From positions 1-40,859 of the forward strand of contig NZ_WRPR01000086.1 in NCBI RefSeq assembly GCF_010367455.1: 40,859 nucleotides of DNA. The letters are read 5' to 3'. This document shows positions 33,684 through 40,859 of the stretch, in pieces. Every line of letters begins with the position of its first letter. Position 1 is the first letter of the stretch. Below the pieces are notes generated by a model, which did no database searches, was not told where the DNA came from, and saw nothing but the letters and a program-made list of their open reading frames with translations. The position numbers were made by a program, and so were the translations under genes. This DNA comes from Candidatus Laterigemmans baculatus (lineage in GTDB: Bacteria > Planctomycetota > Planctomycetia > Pirellulales > Pirellulaceae).

Positions 33684-34415
33684 TCAGGCATTCTGCGGCG
33701 TGGCAGCCAAGGCTTGTCGGTAAGCCTGTTGCAGATCGTTGTCGGTCTCGGTGTGCGCGGCCCGGTAGACGATCACCAAACTCAAACGAGGGCTGGCCGA
33801 GCGATTCGGCTGGCTCTGATGGATGGTCTGGCAATGATGGACGAGCATGTCGCCGGCGTCGACCGTTCCGAGGAATGAGGGGAAGCGGTCGGCGGCCGAT
33901 GCGTCGGCCAGTCCGAAGGAATTCCCTTTGACGCCCGAAGGTTTGTGTGGCAGCAGCGTGTGCTGGGAGCCTAAGAAATACTCCACCGCACCGTTCTCTT
34001 CGGTCGCCGGATCGAGCGCGATCCAGACGCTCAGCACGTCCGGCGGCCGTTGGCAGAAGTAGGCGTTGTCCTGGTGGGGTGGAACGGGCGAGCCGACGCG
34101 GGCCGGTTTGTTGAAGGATTCGACGCCCATCAGCACCGGTTCGCCCTGGACCAGGGGAGCGACGAGCTCGAGTAGTTCGGGACGCTCGGCGAGGCTCTGG
34201 AAAAACGGGTCGTGGGCGTTCATCCGCCAGAAATTGCGGACCGTCGTGCGATCACTCTCGAGCGTGTAGTCGGCATCGGGCAATTCCGGCGCGACATCCG
34301 ACCGGTAGCGTTCAAAGGCGGCGCGAATCTCACTCAGCTGGTCCGCGGAAAACCAACCGCGACAGCGAATCACGCCGTCGCGGTGGTAGGACTCAATCCA
34401 TTGGGAATCATTCAT
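33684..34415 (-). CDS. Phytanoyl-CoA dioxygenase-family (PhyH) oxygenase
   Basis: A 243-residue Fe(II)/2-oxoglutarate-dependent oxygenase. The iron facial triad is H114-x-D116 (VPPHQDNAYF) and the distal H199 (QTIHQSQPNRS), with R205 nearby for 2-oxoglutarate. VWIALDPATEENGAVEYFLGSQH between them is a standard PhyH block. Such enzymes hydroxylate or oxidatively demethylate or cleave small molecules. The ectoine-hydroxylase signature is absent. It starts 7 bp after the small lipoprotein stop and is cotranscribed with the SDR. Confidence 0.9.
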   Translation of the reverse strand: MNDSQWIESYHRDGVIRCRGWFSADQLSEIRAAFERYRSDVAPELPDADYTLESDRTTVRNFWRMNAHDPFFQSLAERPELLELVAPLVQGEPVLMGVESFNKPARVGSPVPPHQDNAYFCQRPPDVLSVWIALDPATEENGAVEYFLGSQHTLLPHKPSGVKGNSFGLADASAADRFPSFLGTVDAGDMLVHHCQTIHQSQPNRSASPRLSLVIVYRAAHTETDNDLQQAYRQALAATPQNA

Positions 34416-34421
34416 CGTGCG

Positions 34422-34856
34422 TCAGTCTTCCAACACCAATTGCACCTCGGTTTCCCCATCTTCCGAGACGGAGACCTTCAGCGGCGTGGTCTCGGGATCG
34501 GTGTAGGGTTTGGGGACCGAGTAGGCATCCTCCGGCGAGGTTCCATCGAGCGGCGGGGGGATGTCGATCGTCACCGAATGGGAGCCGACCACGGCCCCGT
34601 CGCCGGGTGCGTAGGTGGAAAGCTCGAACTGACCCTGCTCGTCGAGCAGGCCGACGCCAGGGTTGCCGACGCCGTCGGGATGGAAGGTCACCGTCCCCTG
34701 ATTGACCGGCTGGCCATTGTAGGTGACCTGTCCGCTCACGTATGCCGTCGGCGGCAGGTTGGGATCGCGTGAGGGGCCGCATCCGCTCGTAAAGAGGCTG
34801 GAGGATGCGAGTCCCAGCAGCGCGAAGAGGGTGACGGTTCGCTTAGCGACGATCAT
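34422..34856 (-). CDS. Small lipoprotein with Ig-like/carboxypeptidase-regulatory-type domain
   Basis: A 144-residue envelope protein. The N-terminus has a hydrophobic signal and TSGC (C26), consistent with lipidation. The mature part is beta-rich: YVSGQVTYNGQPVNQGTVTF, then VGLLDEQGQFELSTYAPGDG, as in the transthyretin-like regulatory domains that often accompany DUF1559 genes in planctomycetes. Its ATG overlaps the DUF1559 stop by 4 bp, so the two proteins are made together and probably act together at the envelope. Confidence 0.85.
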   Translation of the reverse strand: MIVAKRTVTLFALLGLASSSLFTSGCGPSRDPNLPPTAYVSGQVTYNGQPVNQGTVTFHPDGVGNPGVGLLDEQGQFELSTYAPGDGAVVGSHSVTIDIPPPLDGTSPEDAYSVPKPYTDPETTPLKVSVSEDGETEVQLVLED

Positions 34857-35818
34857 TGAGGAATACCTCCCATGGGCTGCGCATCTTGAGGGTGGCCGAG
34901 TTGTTGATAGGTCACCAAATCGATTGTTTCGGGAAGGAACTGGACGCTCGCGTCGACCATCAAGAAATGGCAACCGCCCGGATGGAAGCTGCTGGCGGTG
35001 AAGCCATCGATCCAACCATGCTGGGTGGCGGTTCGCTTGCTGGCCCGGCCGTAGACGCGCATCGAGTGGTTCGGCCCGCGGTGGGTCGACATCGGCGCGT
35101 GCCACGACATCCAGCTCGGCCAGGCGTACCATTCGGGCGAAATTTCGCCGATGAACAACACGTTCGTCGTCCCGTCGGTCACATCGCTCATCCGCAGCGC
35201 CGCGCCCCGGCGGCGGTCAAACATCCCTTCCGGATAGGGAGACACGGAGAACACGTTGTCGTAGCCGTTGCCGTTGATCCCTTTGTAGCAGGTGACGCCG
35301 ACCGGTTGGTCGCGGGGACTGGTGTTGGGAAACGCCCAGTTGGACCACAGGTACTGATTGCCGGTCCGAGAAAACTCACCGGTCGGATCGCTCGGGCAGA
35401 CGTAGGTGGACATCGGCATCCGAGCGATATCCAGGTTCGACGGCGTTCCCACGGTGCTGGTCGACATCAGCTCGAAGTTGATCTGTTCGTGGAGCGCGGG
35501 TTGTTCGATGAACGGCAGGATCAGCGCTCGCCAGCTGATGCCGCTGGCCGTGCCGGCCGGGGGTTGTTTCGGGTCGCCGTTGGAGTTTCCGTTCCACCAC
35601 ATCTGGTTTTTGGGGAACGTCTTGAAAGTGTCGTGGTAGTTGTGCGTCGCTATCCCGATCTGCTTCAGTTTGTTCGAGCACTGCATCCGTCGAGCCGCTT
35701 CGCGTGCCGCTTGCACAGCTGGCAGGAGGAGCCCCACGAGGACACCGATGATGGCGATAACCACGAGCAGTTCCACGAGTGTGAAACCGGCTCGTCCGCG
35801 TTTGGGATCAGACCGCAT
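34853..35818 (-). CDS. DUF1559 (prepilin-like, SBP_bac_10) protein, operon leader
   Basis: A 321-residue DUF1559 protein, the first gene of the minus-strand operon. MRSDPKRGRAGFTLVELLVV gives the prepilin cleavage signal (before F12). Then come AVQAAREAARRMQCSNKLKQ and NYHDTFKTFPKN, and the C-terminal HPGGCHFLMVDASVQFLPE block. I chose the ATG at 35816-35818 because GAAGG lies immediately before it; an ATG 18 bases further up would place the ribosome-binding site inside the gene. It is a divergent paralogue of the protein at 12124. Being cotranscribed with transport and catabolic genes suggests a role in substrate handling at the surface, which is inference. Confidence 0.9.
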   Translation of the reverse strand: MRSDPKRGRAGFTLVELLVVIAIIGVLVGLLLPAVQAAREAARRMQCSNKLKQIGIATHNYHDTFKTFPKNQMWWNGNSNGDPKQPPAGTASGISWRALILPFIEQPALHEQINFELMSTSTVGTPSNLDIARMPMSTYVCPSDPTGEFSRTGNQYLWSNWAFPNTSPRDQPVGVTCYKGINGNGYDNVFSVSPYPEGMFDRRRGAALRMSDVTDGTTNVLFIGEISPEWYAWPSWMSWHAPMSTHRGPNHSMRVYGRASKRTATQHGWIDGFTASSFHPGGCHFLMVDASVQFLPETIDLVTYQQLGHPQDAQPMGGIPQ

Positions 35819-35979
35819 GATACCTTCCCCTCGCATGGAATGATGAAAAACGAAATGCGTTCCATATATGGCTGGCGGCGGGACGGCTGAGCCCCGAGGC
35901 CAGGCTGAATGAGGTCAGGTCAGAGGCCCGTATGCGAGAAGGCTGAGTCTCCTCGATTCGGACCCGAGTGATCCCCCCG

Positions 35980-36006
35980 ATTGTACCGGCTTCAGGTCGA
36001 AGTCAA
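35980..36006 (-). promoter_or_regulatory. Candidate promoter of the minus-strand operon
   Basis: On the minus strand TTGACT (36006-36001) and TACAAT (35985-35980) are good hexamers with a 15-bp spacer, slightly short. The leader to the start at 35818 is about 155 nt. The -35 overlaps the inverted repeat at 36004-36017. Confidence 0.5.
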
Positions 36007-36017
36007 GAAAATTCTTG
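36004..36017. promoter_or_regulatory. Inverted repeat shared by two divergent promoters (candidate operator)
   Basis: CAAGAA-AA-TTCTTG is a perfect 6-bp inverted repeat around AA. It overlaps the -35 box of both the minus-strand operon (36001-36006) and the plus-strand operon (36015-36020). A dimeric regulator bound here would block or control both directions at once. No regulator gene lies next to it. Confidence 0.5.
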
Positions 36018-36043
36018 CCACCCGTCGGAGCGGCACCTATGAT
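36015..36043 (+). promoter_or_regulatory. Candidate promoter of the plus-strand operon
   Basis: TTGCCA (36015-36020) and TATGAT (36038-36043) are separated by exactly 17 bp, 41 bp before the ATG at 36085. This is the best sigma70-like match I found in the window. AGGAG just before the ATG completes the initiation region. Confidence 0.6.
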
Positions 36044-36084
36044 CTGCCCGTTCTCCTACCGATCCCCCAGCAGGAGCTATCTCG

Positions 36085-37548
36085 ATGCGGAGTTGGCCGA
36101 TCGCGGCGCTGGCCGTCGCGTTACTAGGGCTCGTCCCTTGCGAAGCCGTTCAAGCGGAAACGCCCAATCCCATTGCGATCGGTTCGCAGCGCGAGCTGTT
36201 TGTCGATCATCATCTCATTGACCGGCTCGAGAGCGTTCGCCTGGTCCTGCATCGGCCGCGGGATGAAGGGCCGGTGCTCGACTTCGACCAGCCCTGGGAG
36301 GGGCTGTTTTCGGGATACGCGACGGTCATCCGGGATGGCGATCGATTCCGGCTGTACTACCGCGGGATTCCCACGGCCGGCAGTGACGGGAACAGCCGCG
36401 AGGTGACCTGCTACGCCGAGTCGACCGACGGCCTGCACTGGACCAAGCCGAAGCTGCGATTGTTCGAGGTCGAGGGGACCCGAGAGAACAACGTGATCTT
36501 GGCCGACGCGGCACCGGTGACGCACAACTTTTGCCCGATGCTCGACCTGAATCCGGCGGCCGACCCCGAGCAACGCTACAAGGCGATCGGTGGGACCGCT
36601 CGCAGCGGACTGATCGCCTACGTCTCGGCCGATGGCGTGAACTGGAAAAAGCTGCAGGACAAGCCGGTGTTCCAAGACACGGGCTGGGTTTTCGATTCGC
36701 AGAACCTCGCCTTTTGGTCGGAAACCGAGCAGCAGTATGTGCTGTACTATCGCAAGGCTCCCGAAGGCGTCCGGGCGATTGCTCGGGCGACTTCCCCCGA
36801 TTTTATTCACTGGTCCGAGCCGGTGATGATGACCTACAGCGATACCGACAGCAGCAAGCCGAGCCAGCACCTCTACACGAACCAAACCCAACCCTATTTC
36901 CGTGCTCCACAGATCTATGTCTCGACGGCCGCCCGCTTCATGCCGGGCCGCCAAGTGATCTCCGAGGAGCAAGCGGAAGAGATCGATGTCCATCCCCGCT
37001 ACTTCAAGGACACGTCCGACGCGGTGTTCATGACCTCCCGCGGCGGAACCCGTTACGATCGCACCTTCATGGGCGCATTCATTCGGCCGGGAATCGGCGT
37101 CCGCAATTGGGTGTCGCGAACCAACTACCCGGCACTGAACCTAGTTCAAACCGGTCCGGCCGAGATGTCGCTGTATGTCAATCAGGACTACGGCCAACCG
37201 ACCGCCCACCTCCACCGGTACTCGTTGCGGTTGGACGGATTCGCCTCGGCTCAGGCACCGTACGAAGGGGGCGAGCTGATCACCAAGCCGCTGACGTTCA
37301 GCGGTGATCGGCTGCTACTGAATTTCGCCACTTCGGCCGCCGGTGGGATCCGCGTGGAAATTCAGGACGCGAGCGGCAAGCCTCTGCCCGGCTACTCGCT
37401 CGACGATGCGGTGGAACTCATCGGCAACGAGATCGAGCGTGAGGTTCGTTGGAATGGCGGCGCTGAAGTGGGTAAGATCGCCGACCAGCCCGTCCGGCTG
37501 CGCTTTGTATTCAACGACGCGGATATCTACGCCCTGCGGTTTGAGTGA
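36085..37548 (+). CDS. Secreted glycosidase-like protein (GH32/43-type propeller)
   Basis: A 487-residue exported protein with a signal peptide (AALAVALLGLVPCEAVQAET, cut near 25). ELFVDHHLIDRLESVRLVLH, then YATVIRDGDRFRLYYRGIP, CYAESTDGLHWTKP, YKAIGGTARSGLIAYVSADGVNWKK and ARATSPDFIHWSEP are five-bladed-propeller strands common to planctomycete GH32/GH43-like proteins. The C-terminal 130 residues form a beta-sandwich (RVEIQDASGKPLPGYSLDDA). I cannot assign the catalytic acids with certainty, so binding or hydrolysis of a glycan is inferred. It is the first gene of the plus-strand operon, with a good promoter and ribosome-binding site. Confidence 0.82.
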   Translation: MRSWPIAALAVALLGLVPCEAVQAETPNPIAIGSQRELFVDHHLIDRLESVRLVLHRPRDEGPVLDFDQPWEGLFSGYATVIRDGDRFRLYYRGIPTAGSDGNSREVTCYAESTDGLHWTKPKLRLFEVEGTRENNVILADAAPVTHNFCPMLDLNPAADPEQRYKAIGGTARSGLIAYVSADGVNWKKLQDKPVFQDTGWVFDSQNLAFWSETEQQYVLYYRKAPEGVRAIARATSPDFIHWSEPVMMTYSDTDSSKPSQHLYTNQTQPYFRAPQIYVSTAARFMPGRQVISEEQAEEIDVHPRYFKDTSDAVFMTSRGGTRYDRTFMGAFIRPGIGVRNWVSRTNYPALNLVQTGPAEMSLYVNQDYGQPTAHLHRYSLRLDGFASAQAPYEGGELITKPLTFSGDRLLLNFATSAAGGIRVEIQDASGKPLPGYSLDDAVELIGNEIEREVRWNGGAEVGKIADQPVRLRFVFNDADIYALRFE

Positions 37549-37604
37549 GTGCCGAGTCCTGCTTCGGTGTGACAATATTTCCTACAGCTAAGTTGAGGCA
37601 CCTG

Positions 37605-38603
37605 ATGAATCGTTTACACTTCTCATGGCTTTCGGGGCTCTCGCTGGCATTCCTGCTGGCCGCTGGCAGTGCGTTGGGAGCGGATGCGGAGATCGTCGAG
37701 GTCCGCAAGATTTGGGACCAGGCGCCGCACAATGCGTTCACCGACTTGATCCGCTTCAAAGATCAGTGGTACTGCGTATTTCGCGAAGGCAAGGGGCACG
37801 TCTCTCCCGATGGTGCGCTCCGCGTGTTGCGTTCGAAGGATGGGAAAGAGTGGACTTCGGCCGCGCTGGTCACTTCCGAGAGCGGAGATTTGCGGGATGC
37901 CAAGATCACGGTCACGCCCGAGGGGCAGCTGATGCTGTGCGGGGCTTCGGCGCTGCACCAGCCCTCGGAGATCCGGCATCAATCGCTGGTTTGGTTCTCC
38001 GACGACGGGGAGAATTGGAGCGAGCCGGTGGAGATTGGCGATCCCGATTTTTGGCTCTGGCGAATCACTTGGCACAAGGGCGTTGCCTATGGAGTCGGGT
38101 ACGCCACGGCCGGTCCGAAGAAGGCTCGGCTTTATAAGAGTCAAGATGGTCGCAACTTTGAAGTGCTGGTCGAGAACCTGTTCGACGTCGGTTATCCGAA
38201 CGAGACCGGGATGGTGTTTCTCGAAGACGATACGGCGCTCTGCTTGTTGCGGCGGGACGGCCAGCCGAACGAAGCACTGCTCGGTCGCTCCAAGCCGCCC
38301 TACACCGAGTGGAGCTGGGAGGGTCTTGGCAAGCGGGTCGGCGGACCGCAGATGTTGCGGCTCGCCGACGGGCGGATTGTCGCCGCTGGCCGCGATTATG
38401 TCGGCGGGGCGACGACCCGGCTGTGGTGGCTCGATCCGGAGGAGGCCTCGCTCGAAGAAATCGCCAAGCTGCCCTCGGGAGGCGACACCAGCTATCCGGG
38501 ACTGGTTTATCACGAAGGTCAATTGTGGGTCAGCTACTACAGCTCGCATGAGGGCAAGACCAGCATCTATCTAGCCCAGCTCAAGCTGCCGAAGGCGGAG
38601 TAG
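37605..38603 (+). CDS. Secreted sialidase-fold-like protein, paralogue of the 19276 protein
   Basis: A 332-residue exported protein. The ATG at 37605 has GAGG upstream and gives a signal peptide (WLSGLSLAFLLAAGSALGAD). Asp-box-like strands include RSKDGKEWTSAAL, FSDDGENWSEPVEI and KSQDGRNFEVLVE. It shares HNAFTDLIRFKDQWYCVFR, WRITW, PPYTEWSWEGL, LPSGGDTSYPG and YYSSHE with the protein at 19276. It starts 56 bp after the glycosidase-like gene and ends 4 bp before the oxidoreductase gene. Both secreted products probably act on the same extracytoplasmic substrate. Confidence 0.85.
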   Translation: MNRLHFSWLSGLSLAFLLAAGSALGADAEIVEVRKIWDQAPHNAFTDLIRFKDQWYCVFREGKGHVSPDGALRVLRSKDGKEWTSAALVTSESGDLRDAKITVTPEGQLMLCGASALHQPSEIRHQSLVWFSDDGENWSEPVEIGDPDFWLWRITWHKGVAYGVGYATAGPKKARLYKSQDGRNFEVLVENLFDVGYPNETGMVFLEDDTALCLLRRDGQPNEALLGRSKPPYTEWSWEGLGKRVGGPQMLRLADGRIVAAGRDYVGGATTRLWWLDPEEASLEEIAKLPSGGDTSYPGLVYHEGQLWVSYYSSHEGKTSIYLAQLKLPKAE

Positions 38604-38607
38604 GCTG

Positions 38608-39639
38608 ATGACGTTACGACCGCGATTGTTGGTCATCGGTGGCGGTTCGATCGGCGAGCGGCACGTCCGCTGTTTTCAGCACACCGAGCGGGTGGAGGTC
38701 GCCATTTGCGACACCAACGAGGAGCTCTGTGCGACGCTGGCCGAGAGGTATGGATTGCGGGAGCGGTTTTCGAGCTTTGACGCCGCCTGCGCCAGCGAAC
38801 CCGATCTGGCGGTCCTCTGCACGCCGGCCCATCTGCACGTCGCGATGGCGACGCGGCTGATCCGGGCGGGAGTGCCGGTGCTGATCGAAAAGCCGCTCGG
38901 AGTGGGATTGGAAGGAGTCGACGAGCTGCTCTCGGCGGCCGAGACCCAAAGGGTGACGGCGGGCGTCGCGTATGTCTATCGCGCCCACCCGGCACTGGGG
39001 GCAATGCGGCAGGCGATCCAGGACGGACGGTTCGGCCAGCCAGTCCAGGTGGTCGCCGTGTTCGGACAGCACTTTCCCTTCTATCGACCCGCCTATCGCG
39101 AGATCTACTACCGCGATCGAACCACCGGCGGCGGAGCGATCCAAGACGCGTTGACGCATGTGATCAATGCTGCGGAGTGGTTGGTCGGGCCGGTGACCGA
39201 ATTGGTGGCCGACGCGGACCATCTGGTGCTCGAAGGGGTGCAGGTCGAGGACACCGTGCACGTGCTCGCCCGGCACCGCCAGGTGATGGCCGCCTATAGC
39301 CTCAACCAGCACCAGCCAGCGAACGAAGGCACGCTCACGGTGGTGTGCGAGCGCGGGGTGGTTCGCTTTGAGATCCATCGCGGGCGTTGGATGTGGTGCG
39401 AGCAACCCGCAGAACCTTGGCAGGAAGAGCCAGCGGTGACGCTCGAGCGGGACGATCTCTTTCGCTGGCAAGCGGCCGCCTTCCTCGATGCGGTCGAGGG
39501 ACGCGTGCCGCCGCTGTGCACGCTCGAAGAAGGGCTGCAAACTCTGCGGGTGAATTTGGCGGCGCTCCGCTCGACCGAGTCGCGAGCCTGGGAGGCGGTG
39601 GCGGCGCCCGCCCCTTCGCTGGTGGATCGCCGCCGATGA
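38608..39639 (+). CDS. Gfo/Idh/MocA-family oxidoreductase
   Basis: A 343-residue NAD(P)-dependent dehydrogenase. The Rossmann motif is VIGGGSIGERHV (about 9-20), followed by PDLAVLCTPAHLHVAMA, the signature E94-K95-P96 (LIEKPLG), and the active-site pattern GGGAIQDALTHVINAAEW with D180 and H184. Members oxidise or reduce hydroxyls of sugars, inositols and their derivatives. The gene starts 4 bp after the previous stop and overlaps the next start by 4 bp. Cytoplasmic. The exact sugar is not predictable from sequence. Confidence 0.92.
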   Translation: MTLRPRLLVIGGGSIGERHVRCFQHTERVEVAICDTNEELCATLAERYGLRERFSSFDAACASEPDLAVLCTPAHLHVAMATRLIRAGVPVLIEKPLGVGLEGVDELLSAAETQRVTAGVAYVYRAHPALGAMRQAIQDGRFGQPVQVVAVFGQHFPFYRPAYREIYYRDRTTGGGAIQDALTHVINAAEWLVGPVTELVADADHLVLEGVQVEDTVHVLARHRQVMAAYSLNQHQPANEGTLTVVCERGVVRFEIHRGRWMWCEQPAEPWQEEPAVTLERDDLFRWQAAAFLDAVEGRVPPLCTLEEGLQTLRVNLAALRSTESRAWEAVAAPAPSLVDRRR

Positions 39640-40769
39640 GCACGCACGCGCTCGTCTCGCAGCCGGAACTCGACCCGGAGTGCTCACGCCGTCGGCAGCG
39701 GCGGGTTCTGGAGTGCATGCAACAACTGAGGGTGGACCGCGCGGTCGTCGTGGCCCCGGAGCACGTCCAGTATCTGACCGGTTTCGTGCCGCATCGCTTA
39801 CTTCCCGCAGCGGTTGCTCTCGAAGCCGATGGAACCTGCATCTTGGCAGCGGCGAATCAACAGCCGAAAGGGGCCGCCGTCGATCGCGTCGTGACCTTCG
39901 AGGCGCAGTGGCATGCGACGCTGCGGCAGGAACGGACGGCGGTGGCCGCCAGCGCGCTCGGTGCGGCCGTGCGGGGCCGAGCGGCCGCCAGGGTTGCTGT
40001 CGAGTTTTCCCGCGGTGGCGTCGCGCTGCTCGAAGCGCTCGGCGTCTCGGAGCTTTCGCGGACGAGCGATCTCGAGCCTACGCTGCGGCGTCTGCGGCGA
40101 CACAAAGAACCGGACGAGCTGGCGATGATCCGTCACGCGATTGGTTGCACCGACGCGATGTACCGTGCCGCCCGCGAAGCGATCGAACCGGGAATTACCG
40201 AGCTGGAGCTGTTCAATATTCTGCAGTCAGCCGCGGTCACGGCGGCGGGCGAGCCGCTGACGGCGCTCGGCAATGACTTTCAGTGCAACGCGCCGGGAGG
40301 GCCGCCGCGAAAGCGGGCGGCCGAGGCGGGGGAGCTGTTCATCCTGGATCTGGGCCCAGCCTATCGCGGGTGGTACGCCGATAACTGTCGCACCTTCGCC
40401 GTCGATGGCCGCCCCACCGATCGGCAGCTTGAGGCGTGGGAGGCGATCGTGGCGGTCCTGCGGATGGTCGAAGCGACCGTGCGGCCGGGCGTTTCCTGCA
40501 GCGAATTGTTCGCCCGCGCTCAGCAGCAACTGGACGAGTTTCAGCGCGGCGGCTTCTGCCATCACCTCGGCCACGGGATTGGGCTGGAGCCGCACGAGGC
40601 TCCGCATCTGAATCCCCACTGGGACGAAGTCTTCGAGGAAGGCGATGTGTTTACCGCCGAGCCGGGGCTGTATGCCGACGAGCTCCGCGCCGGCATTCGG
40701 CTGGAGGAGAACTATCGAGTCACGGCCGACGGGGTCGAGCGGCTGACGAGCTTTCCGCTCGATCTCTAG
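39636..40769 (+). CDS. M24-family metallopeptidase (Xaa-Pro-peptidase/creatinase fold)
   Basis: A 377-residue pita-bread-fold enzyme. The start ATG at 39636 overlaps the previous stop (ATGA). The N-terminal creatinase-like domain spans about 20-150 (VVVAPEHVQYLTGF). The C-terminal domain carries all five metal ligands: D238 and D249 (LDLGPAYRGWYADN), H313 (HLGHGIGLEPHE), E342 (FTAEPG) and E357 (IRLEENY). M24 members include proline peptidases but also creatinase, ectoine hydrolase and the DMSP lyase DddP, so a small-molecule hydrolase is as likely as a peptidase in this sugar-oriented operon. It is the last gene of the operon. Confidence 0.9.
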   Translation: MSTHALVSQPELDPECSRRRQRRVLECMQQLRVDRAVVVAPEHVQYLTGFVPHRLLPAAVALEADGTCILAAANQQPKGAAVDRVVTFEAQWHATLRQERTAVAASALGAAVRGRAAARVAVEFSRGGVALLEALGVSELSRTSDLEPTLRRLRRHKEPDELAMIRHAIGCTDAMYRAAREAIEPGITELELFNILQSAAVTAAGEPLTALGNDFQCNAPGGPPRKRAAEAGELFILDLGPAYRGWYADNCRTFAVDGRPTDRQLEAWEAIVAVLRMVEATVRPGVSCSELFARAQQQLDEFQRGGFCHHLGHGIGLEPHEAPHLNPHWDEVFEEGDVFTAEPGLYADELRAGIRLEENYRVTADGVERLTSFPLDL

Positions 40770-40859
40770 CTGGACAGCGCCACTTTCTCACGCTGAATTG
40801 CCATAAAGTCAGCAGTGCCCAGCAGTTGGCTATCAAGTCGTTTAACGGCAAGCCGAAGG
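40770..40859. repeat. Window end with a partial family B palindrome
   Basis: After the M24 gene, GTTTAACGGCAAGCCG at 40840-40855 repeats the left arm of the hairpin at 11218-11285. The window stops before a right arm could appear. No other feature is visible here. Confidence 0.6.

Noticed and set aside
33684-34415. Ectoine hydroxylase (EctD) with the M24 gene as ectoine hydrolase
   Set aside because: The PhyH protein lacks the EctD signature, and no other ectoine genes are present.
38614-39687. Minus-strand open frame of about 357 codons opposite the Gfo/Idh/MocA gene
   Set aside because: Antisense shadow; the plus-strand frame has the complete family motifs.
29219-40769. Sialic acid catabolism (sialidase-like protein plus NanA-like lyase plus SSS transporter)
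   Set aside because: The DapA-like enzyme lacks the YNxP Tyr and the GTTGE motif of N-acetylneuraminate lyase, no NanE, NanK or NagA/NagB homologue is present, and a sialidase Arg triad could not be assigned.

Overview
The window reads as a GC-rich chromosomal segment of a planctomycete, most likely of the Pirellulales/Rhodopirellula kind. This rests on gene content, not on a marker gene. There are two DUF1559 proteins with the prepilin-like GFTLVELLVVIAIIG start, secreted Asp-box (sialidase-like) and FG-GAP/VCBS proteins, a HEAT-repeat plus sodium:solute symporter fusion, a lipoprotein that joins a beta-propeller region to a trypsin-like protease, and several dispersed palindromic repeats. 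I see no rRNA, tRNA, CRISPR array, phage or intact insertion sequence.

Layout. 1-1660 is a decayed stretch: tandem copies of a palindromic repeat, a 3' remnant of katG, a small orphan frame with a promoter, and a 5' remnant of a MOSC-domain gene. 1663-4401 (-) is a large P-type cation ATPase. 4731-11194 (+) holds a small secreted protein, a PAS histidine kinase and NtrC-type regulator pair overlapping by 4 bp, an AI-2E/PerM-type membrane protein with a long C-terminal domain, and a secreted Asp-box protein followed by a perfect long hairpin. 11195-12123 is repeat-rich. 12124-13632 (+) has a DUF1559 protein and a LURP-one-like protein. 13650-17123 (-) is the propeller/protease lipoprotein. 17297-17545 is a 5' remnant of hen1. 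17799-19100 (-) is a Tat-exported lactonase-like propeller whose 3' end is duplicated. 19276-25378 (+) runs Asp-box-like protein, FG-GAP protein, TPR protein, secreted propeller-like protein, CrcB fluoride channel and voltage-gated-type K+ channel. 25391-26148 (-) has a small membrane protein and a degenerate receiver protein, followed by 0.9 kb without a convincing gene.

27073-40769 is the most coherent locus. Eight genes on the minus strand (DUF1559, small lipoprotein, PhyH dioxygenase, SDR, HEAT-SSS symporter, DapA-like lyase, amidohydrolase, D-serine-dehydratase-like PLP enzyme) are separated by at most 52 bp or overlap by 4 bp. They diverge from four plus-strand genes (secreted GH32/43-like protein, secreted Asp-box-like protein, Gfo/Idh/MocA oxidoreductase, M24 metallopeptidase). 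Two promoter-like sequences face away from each other at 35980-36043, and one small inverted repeat overlaps both -35 elements. The simplest reading is one regulon that attacks a polymer or conjugate outside the cytoplasm, imports a product with sodium, and oxidises, hydrolyses and cleaves it inside. The substrate cannot be read from the sequence.

Three dispersed palindromic repeat families mark the intergenic spaces. Truncated genes (katG, MOSC, hen1) and one duplicated gene end lie close to repeats, which suggests repeated local deletion and duplication.
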